From positions 1 through 38,823 of the forward strand of contig JAKJFE010000012.1 of assembly GCA_022705045.1 (NCBI GenBank): a DNA stretch of 38,823 bases, given 5' to 3'. Every line of letters starts with the position of its first letter. Position 1 is the stretch's first letter. This document shows positions 34,090-38,823 of the stretch, piece by piece. Origin of the DNA: Pseudomonadota bacterium (GTDB taxonomy: Bacteria > Pseudomonadota > Gammaproteobacteria > Xanthomonadales > Ahniellaceae). The translations under genes were made by a program, and so were the position numbers. Under the pieces are notes generated by a model that saw only the letters and a program-made list of their open reading frames with translations, made no database searches and was not told where the DNA came from.

Positions 34090-34829
34090 CACTTGTCTCC
34101 TTGGCGAACGGTGCGCTGTTCGATGCGTTTCTCCGGCGTCGCGTTCAGCACGATGCGATCGACGTAGATGCCGGGCAGGTGAACCTGGTCCGGGTCGATG
34201 GCGCCGATCTCGACGATCTGTTCGACCTCGGCGACACAGACCTTGCCGGCCATCGCGCAGGCCGGGTTGAAGTTGCGCGAGGTCTTGCGAAACACCAGAT
34301 TGCCGGCCTTGTCCGCCTTCCACGCCTTGACCAGCGACACGTCGGCCTTCAGCGCGGTTTCCATCACATACCAGTGACCGTCGAACTGCCGCGTCTCTTT
34401 TCCATCGGCAACGATCGTGCCGTAGCCGGTGCGGGTGAAGAAGGCCGGGATACCAGCACCGCCGGCGCGCAGGCGTTCGGCCAGCGTGCCCTGCGGGTTG
34501 AATTCGAGTTCGAGTTCGCCGGACAGGTACTGGCGTTCGAACTCCTTGTTCTCGCCGACGTAGGACGAAATCATCTTCCGGATCTGGCGTGTCGTCAGCA
34601 GCATGCCGAGGCCGAAGCCGTCGACGCCGGCGTTGTTCGAGATCGCGGTCAGGCCCTTGACGCCCGAGTCGCGCAGCGCCGCGATCAGCGCCTCGGGAAT
34701 GCCGCACAGGCCGAAGCCGCCGACTGCGAGCGTCTGGCCGTCCGCGACCAGATCACGCAGCGCCGCGGCCGCATCCGGATACACCTTCGATTTGCCGCGC
34801 GTGGGCGCGGGCTGCGTCGATACCGACAT
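34089..34829 (-). CDS. scoA: 3-oxoacid CoA-transferase subunit A
   Basis: The 246-residue alpha subunit pairs with ScoB to form the active CoA-transferase. Seen are the CoA-binding [51 protein letters not shown] and the [11 protein letters not shown] segment, all standard. An excellent ribosome site AGGAGGT (34840-34834) lies four bases before ATG 34829. It is the first gene of a scoA-scoB-permease operon whose members overlap by one to four bases, and it is divergent from the Hsp90-family gene. Ketone-body or branched-chain amino-acid catabolism is the likely setting. Confidence 0.95.
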   Translation of the reverse strand: MSVSTQPAPTRGKSKVYPDAAAALRDLVADGQTLAVGGFGLCGIPEALIAALRDSGVKGLTAISNNAGVDGFGLGMLLTTRQIRKMISSYVGENKEFERQYLSGELELEFNPQGTLAERLRAGGAGIPAFFTRTGYGTIVADGKETRQFDGHWYVMETALKADVSLVKAWKADKAGNLVFRKTSRNFNPACAMAGKVCVAEVEQIVEIGAIDPDQVHLPGIYVDRIVLNATPEKRIEQRTVRQGDK

Positions 34830-34955
34830 CGAGACCTCCTGAGTGAGGCGGCGAGTTTACCTGTTGTGATGGCCACGGCACTCGTACCTTGGGACAGGGA
34901 TCCAGCTCGCCTTTCTGCTGCCGCGGTCCGGGTCTGCCCTGCCGTCGGGGTCGGC

Positions 34956-34961
34956 TATGCT
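34956..34961 (+). promoter_or_regulatory. Possible -10 box for the Hsp90-family operon
   Basis: TATGCT matches five of six consensus positions and lies 37 bases before ATG 34999. No good -35 is seen 16-18 bases upstream, and no sigma-32 heat-shock promoter pattern is evident, which matters because the downstream gene is an Hsp90 homologue. Confidence 0.35.
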
Positions 34962-34998
34962 GTTCGTTCCCTAGTCCAGATTGGGTGATTTCGTCCGC

Positions 34999-36777
34999 AT
35001 GACGACGACGATCAGAAAGACCCAGGTAGATCTCGCCGGACTGATGCGTGTGCTCGGCGAGGCGTTGTATTCAACCCCATTCGTCGCGATTCGCGAACTG
35101 GTGCAGAACGCCCATGATTCGTGCGTGCGGCGAAAGCTCGAAGCGCGGGACGAGTTCGCGCCGGCCATCAGCGTTCGCGTCACGGATGATTCGCTCAGCT
35201 TCATCGACAACGGCGCTGGTCTGACGGTGGACGAGATCCATGCCTACTTGGCCACGGTCGGTACCGGCTACACCCGTGCGCTACGCGATCAGGGTGCGGG
35301 CGAGGGGTTGATCGGCTATTTCGGTCTGGGCTTTCTGTCCGCGTTTGCAGTCAGCGACCGTGTCGAAGTGTGGACCTGTTCGTATCGCACGCCGGATCAG
35401 GCGCATCGCTTCGTCAGTCGTAGTGGCGAGACCTATTCGGTCGAGCGTGCAGAATCGCGGCCGATCGGAACCGAAGTGCGTCTGACGCTCAAGCCGGGGT
35501 TGCCGGAGCTCGCGGATGCCGATGTCGTGCTGGCCTGGCTGCGGCGCTACTGTTCGTTGCTGATTCATCCGGTCGATTTGAACGGGGGCGAGCCGGTCAA
35601 TGCGGACTCTCCGCCATGGCGCCGCACGGATCTGAGTCCGTTGCGCCGTCGAACCCTGTCGTTGGAATTCGCGAGTCGCTTCGAGCCGACGTTCGCGCCG
35701 ATGACGACCATCACCGTCGATGTGCCAGATGCGCAATTGTCCGGTCTGATCTGGGTGCAGGATGGCAGCACCTACTCAAGCAGCGACAACCGTAACGTTG
35801 GCGTATTCGTGCGTGGCATGCTGATCAGTGACGAGGAGCGCGACTTGTTGCCGCGCTGGGCGGGATTCGTCGGCGCGGTGATCGAGAGTGCCGCATTGCA
35901 GCCGACAGCCAGTCGCGAGTCGCTGAAGCAAGATGCTCAGTACGACCGTGTCGCCGAGGTGCTCAGGCAGCGATTGATCGACGGTCTGCGCGAGATCGCC
36001 ACCAATGATGCCGCGACCTGGCGGCGGGTACTCGGTCGCCACAATGAGGCGCTGCTCGGTGCAGCGCTGGCCGACGAAGGGCTGTTCGATTTGATGGCCG
36101 AACAGCTGACGGTGCCGACGACGGAAGGTGACCTGACCTTGCCGGCGTTGTTGGCGAGGGGAAACCGCTCGGTCTATCTGACTCAGGAAGAGCGGGTCGG
36201 CTTCGAATCGATTCTGATGCGTGCGTTGAAACAACCGATCGTGCTCGGCAGGCGCTTTGGCGCGGCACCATTCTGTGCCCGCTACCTGCAGAAGCGTGGT
36301 GGAAAGCTGGTCTCCCTCGGGACTGACACTGGAGACCGCAGCGTGTTTCGGGACGCAGTCATCGACGAAGAGTCACGATCCACGCTCGAATCCGGGTTTT
36401 CGGCGCCGGATCGGAAGGTTCAGGTCTGCACCTTCGAGCCCGCGCACCTTCCGTTCGCGCTCATTACCGATCGCGAAGCGATGCTCAAGCGGCGAATTGA
36501 AAGTGACGAAGCGGATCGACGCATTGGCCAGGCTGTGCTCGGGCTGGCGCGCCAGTTCACGCGTACCATCACCGCCGATGCGCCCGTGCGGATGTATCTG
36601 AACCATGCGAATCCCGTGATTCGAATGCTGCCGGCATTGCCCGAGCCCAGGCGACAACGTGCGCTGGCGATGTTGCAGCCATTGATCGCGATGATGTCGG
36701 ACGCGGTCGCAACGGACATGGAGCGCGCGATGCAGATGTTCTGCGAGGCCTTGACCGCCGAGCTGGAGACGCCCTGA
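34999..36777 (+). CDS. Hsp90-family ATPase distinct from typical HtpG
   Basis: A 592-residue Hsp90 homologue, near HtpG in length. The GHKL ATPase domain has FVAIRELVQNAHDSC (the Asn that binds magnesium), FIDNGAGLTVDEI, the lid and glycine loop LIGYFGLGFLSAFAV, and GTEVRLTL. The middle domain has VGVFVRGMLISDEERDLLPR and PTASRESLKQD, keeping the Arg that contacts the ATP phosphate in Hsp90. The C-terminal part is divergent and ends LTAELETP, with no MEEVD-type TPR-binding tail. ATG 34999 was preferred to TTG 34981. The stop overlaps the start of a TPR-like gene (TGATG). It is divergent from scoA. It could be a specialised chaperone or part of a conflict system; its clients are unknown. Confidence 0.88.
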   Translation: MTTTIRKTQVDLAGLMRVLGEALYSTPFVAIRELVQNAHDSCVRRKLEARDEFAPAISVRVTDDSLSFIDNGAGLTVDEIHAYLATVGTGYTRALRDQGAGEGLIGYFGLGFLSAFAVSDRVEVWTCSYRTPDQAHRFVSRSGETYSVERAESRPIGTEVRLTLKPGLPELADADVVLAWLRRYCSLLIHPVDLNGGEPVNADSPPWRRTDLSPLRRRTLSLEFASRFEPTFAPMTTITVDVPDAQLSGLIWVQDGSTYSSSDNRNVGVFVRGMLISDEERDLLPRWAGFVGAVIESAALQPTASRESLKQDAQYDRVAEVLRQRLIDGLREIATNDAATWRRVLGRHNEALLGAALADEGLFDLMAEQLTVPTTEGDLTLPALLARGNRSVYLTQEERVGFESILMRALKQPIVLGRRFGAAPFCARYLQKRGGKLVSLGTDTGDRSVFRDAVIDEESRSTLESGFSAPDRKVQVCTFEPAHLPFALITDREAMLKRRIESDEADRRIGQAVLGLARQFTRTITADAPVRMYLNHANPVIRMLPALPEPRRQRALAMLQPLIAMMSDAVATDMERAMQMFCEALTAELETP

Positions 36778-37829
36778 TGGATATCTGGCGTTGGGTGGGA
36801 CAGGTGGGTTATGACTTGCGTGATGCCGGGCATCATCGCCTGGCCGAGATCATCGACGATTTGCCGCCTGCCGTCTGCTACGGACGCCACGAGGCCGCCG
36901 AGGCCATGGTCCCTGAAGGATTGGCGCTTGCGCGGGGGTTGGACTTGCCTTGGGTCGAGGTTTTTCTCCGCCATTGGCTCGCGCAGAGTCGTCTCGCCCA
37001 CCGGCGTGATGTATCCAGCGGCTTGGCTGAAGTCATCGACTTGCTCGACTTTGCACATCAGGAATCTGCGCGTGAATGTCCGCAGAGTATCTGTGTGACC
37101 CAGGACGTCTGTATCGCCTACGGGGCTCTGGACGGACCGGGATACGGCGAGGAGCGTTTGGCTGCAGCGGTCGAAGCGATGGCGAGGATCGATGTGTCGT
37201 GGCCTTGTTTCGGGTGCATTTCCAGCGAGCAGGCGAGTGCGCTGCTGGATCTCGACCGGTTTGCCGAAGCCGAGGCGTTTTGTCGAGCGCAGATCGCGAC
37301 GGCCGCGAAAGCCGGGCAGTCGCGCCCGGGAGAGGTGACGATCTGTCTTGCCGAAGCGCTGCTGGCACAAGGTGAATACGAGGAAATGCTCGCCTTGGTT
37401 CGCCGCCGACAGGAGTTCTCGCAGACCACGTCCATCAAGCAGCGACGGCAGATCCTCGAATGCATTGCATTGGCGAAACTGGGGCGTCTCGAGCAGGCAC
37501 TAAAGGAAAACCCCAAGCCGACTCGACTCGACCCCTCGCAGTATGCCTACTGGTCTAGGCTGCAGCTTGCGCTCTGCGAACGGCGTGCAGAGCTGAATAC
37601 GCCCGCACTCGATCAAACCTTGGATCGCTACCGTAGCGAGCTCGAAAGCAATGGTGCCTTGTTCGATCAGGCCGAAATTTCTGCTGCTGCGGCCAAGCTT
37701 GCCTGGATGCGACAGGATCACGCCCGCGTCGCTCGCTACTTGGCGATCGTCGACGACTTGCTGCCGAGGCTGAAGCGTCCGAAACGCATCATCGAACTCG
37801 CCGATGAACTGCGCAAAATGATGTCGTAA
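36777..37829 (+). CDS. TPR-like helical partner of the Hsp90-family protein
   Basis: A 350-residue all-helical protein of unknown function, without a signal peptide. Helix pairs fit a TPR or similar alpha-solenoid (EEMLALVRRRQEFSQTTSI, LDLDRFAEAEAFCRAQIATA, CLAEALLAQGEYEEM and CIALAKLGRLEQALKENP), with about six to eight repeats of low conservation. Four Cys cluster at about residues 105-145 (SICVTQDVCIAY and SWPCFGCISS) and could bind a metal, since the second pair is CxxC. The ATG is shared with the Hsp90-family stop (TGATG), so the two are made together. TPR proteins are the classic co-chaperones of eukaryotic Hsp90, which makes a physical partnership a reasonable inference. Confidence 0.75.
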   Translation: MDIWRWVGQVGYDLRDAGHHRLAEIIDDLPPAVCYGRHEAAEAMVPEGLALARGLDLPWVEVFLRHWLAQSRLAHRRDVSSGLAEVIDLLDFAHQESARECPQSICVTQDVCIAYGALDGPGYGEERLAAAVEAMARIDVSWPCFGCISSEQASALLDLDRFAEAEAFCRAQIATAAKAGQSRPGEVTICLAEALLAQGEYEEMLALVRRRQEFSQTTSIKQRRQILECIALAKLGRLEQALKENPKPTRLDPSQYAYWSRLQLALCERRAELNTPALDQTLDRYRSELESNGALFDQAEISAAAAKLAWMRQDHARVARYLAIVDDLLPRLKRPKRIIELADELRKMMS

Positions 37830-38070
37830 ATCGCGTTCAGCCTGGCTTCGCGCTCGTTCTCGATGATCCGTCGCGCAACTGGATCGCGTGCGAAGCAAGA
37901 GCTGCGGTCCGAGGCGGTATTTGCTTTCACATCTGATTGCATCTCGCTGCAGCGGTGCCTGAGATTGCGTTGACCCACGTCGAAGATGACCCGGACATCG
38001 GCAATGCGGATGGCGGTGGCTTTGCGATGTGGCGCGTCACAGCCGGCGAACACCGAGCCGATCCGCACCC
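37830..38070. other. Region of 240 bp with no supported gene
   Basis: No start-codon frame with coding character or terminator is seen here. A minus-strand frame stays open across it and into both neighbours, but it is read out of frame through the gene at 38071-38364 and has no ribosome site. The stretch may be a 3' untranslated region of the Hsp90/TPR operon or a decayed repeat. Confidence 0.4.
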
Positions 38071-38364
38071 TCAGTCGGTCGCGGAAAACGGCTGGGACAG
38101 GTCGCGCAGGCGTGTCCATGCGCCGTTCTGGCGGCCGAACTCGGCGTTGAGGATGACGTCTTCGCTGCTGCTCGCGAGCCAGGACAGCTCGAATTGCAGG
38201 GTTGCGAGCTGGCCGCTGCTGTTCACCAGTGCGCAGCGCAGCATCTGTGCCGTGGCCGGCGTGCCATCGGCCTGCACGGCCGACGCCAGTTCGCGCAAGG
38301 CATGGCCCTGTTCGTTCGGGGCAAAGCGTCGGGAGACGTAGGCGGCGATGTCGTTGGGCACCAT
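38071..38364 (-). CDS. Small hypothetical protein
   Basis: A 97-residue protein not recognised. ATG 38364 begins MVPNDIAAYVSRRFAPNEQG. Strand-rich segments follow (LRCALVNSSGQLATLQFELSW, then VILNAEFGRQNGAWTRLRDL), without a signal peptide or transmembrane helix. A longer frame to 38511 exists, but the extra 49 residues are Cys/Arg-rich and read like non-coding DNA, so the short start is preferred. It is divergent from the sensor gene at the right edge and might share its promoter region. The gene could still be spurious, although its codon usage looks like that of the real genes. Confidence 0.55.
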   Translation of the reverse strand: MVPNDIAAYVSRRFAPNEQGHALRELASAVQADGTPATAQMLRCALVNSSGQLATLQFELSWLASSSEDVILNAEFGRQNGAWTRLRDLSQPFSATD

Positions 38365-38522
38365 GAAGCAACAGTCTCGCGGATCGCCCGGTCGCGGCGT
38401 ACGCCAGAGTGTCCGGGTTCCGGCCGCGCGGTCAAGACAACGGATCGATGCCGCGCCGACGACGCACAGCCGCTCGCTATGATCCCGGGTCAGGGCAACG
38501 GTCGGACCCACGGGGTGCAGGC

Positions 38523-38823
38523 ATGATGCGGGAGCGATGGGCGGGCAAATGGCGGAGCATCGCCGTGCTGCTGTCGTGTCTCCTTGCCTGGCAGGCGCCG
38601 GCCATCGCCGAAGCGGGTCCGCGTCCGTTCGATTTCGGCGAACGCGTGCTCGACACCGTCGGCAGCGAGGACGACATTCCCAACGGCGTGATCACGGCGC
38701 TGGCGCAGGGTGCCGATGGCTATCTCTGGATCGGCACGCAGAAGGGCCTGTTGCGATTCGATGGCTATCGGTTCCGGCGCTTCGAACATCGCGTCGACGA
38801 TACGACGTCGCTCGGCGGCGATT
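38523..38823 (+). CDS. Sensor protein with regulator-propeller repeat, 5' part only
   Basis: The first 100 residues of a protein that continues past the window. A signal peptide (RSIAVLLSCLLAWQAPAIAEA) is followed by the first blade of a two-component regulator propeller: IPNGVITALAQGADGYLWIG, then TQKGLLRFDGYRFRRF. In this family the periplasmic propeller precedes a transmembrane helix and then a histidine kinase, GGDEF or HTH output, which cannot be seen here. Given the cyclic-di-GMP genes nearby a GGDEF output is possible. ATG 38523 is used, with ATG 38526 directly after it. Confidence 0.82.
   Translation, partial: MMRERWAGKWRSIAVLLSCLLAWQAPAIAEAGPRPFDFGERVLDTVGSEDDIPNGVITALAQGADGYLWIGTQKGLLRFDGYRFRRFEHRVDDTTSLGGD

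Noticed and set aside
37736-38371. 211-codon minus-strand frame across the gap after the TPR-like gene
   Set aside because: It has no ribosome site, overlaps the 3' end of the TPR-like gene, and is read out of frame through the small gene at 38071-38364.

Overview
The window is GC-rich chromosomal DNA from a gammaproteobacterium. It looks most like the Xanthomonadales/Lysobacterales (a Lysobacter, Dokdonella or Rhodanobacter-type relative). The reasons are the metF, ahcY and metK set, an SAH riboswitch, an OlsF-like fused acyltransferase, several secreted proteins sharing one C-terminal module, and a secreted protein ending in DGFE. This placement is an inference from gene content, not a phylogeny. 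No rRNA, tRNA, CRISPR array, transposase or phage gene was seen.

Left part (1-9260): a partial alpha/beta hydrolase is divergent from a TetR regulator, with two matching palindromes between them. Next come a lipoprotein esterase, an orphan PycTM-like (Pycsar effector family) membrane protein, and a 1389-residue envelope protein built from two related halves and coupled to prmC. A small accessory segment follows: an unknown ORF, then a DUF433/DUF5615 toxin-antitoxin-like pair flanked by two ~73 bp direct copies of the 3' end of the neighbouring EamA transporter gene.

Centre (9265-21992): metF-eamA is divergent from a diguanylate cyclase. Two tandem paralogues of unknown function (one with TPRs) and a vanadium-haloperoxidase-like secreted protein follow. 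ahcY, with an upstream SAH riboswitch, is divergent from an HD-GYP/EAL operon. The HD-GYP protein has MD in place of HD, and the EAL protein has a degenerate GGDEF domain. Two SAM-cycle genes are thus each back to back with cyclic-di-GMP genes. A secreted M28 peptidase ends on a CTAG shared with the stop of the EAL gene.

Right part (22086-38823): a 1055-residue secreted protein, dbpA, a glycine-rich secreted protein overlapping a PKHD-type dioxygenase gene, metK with a hairpin plus T-run in its leader, an OlsF-like bifunctional acyltransferase, a scoA-scoB-APC permease operon, a coupled Hsp90-family/TPR-like gene pair, a small unknown gene, and the start of a sensor with regulator-propeller repeats.

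The most interesting candidates for something undescribed are the Hsp90-family/TPR-like pair (34999-37829), the glycine-rich protein/dioxygenase overlap (26825-28908), the two-half envelope protein with an embedded TonB-plug-like motif, and the shared motif plus hairpin upstream of metF and metK. All functional claims are read from sequence motifs by eye. No database search was run.
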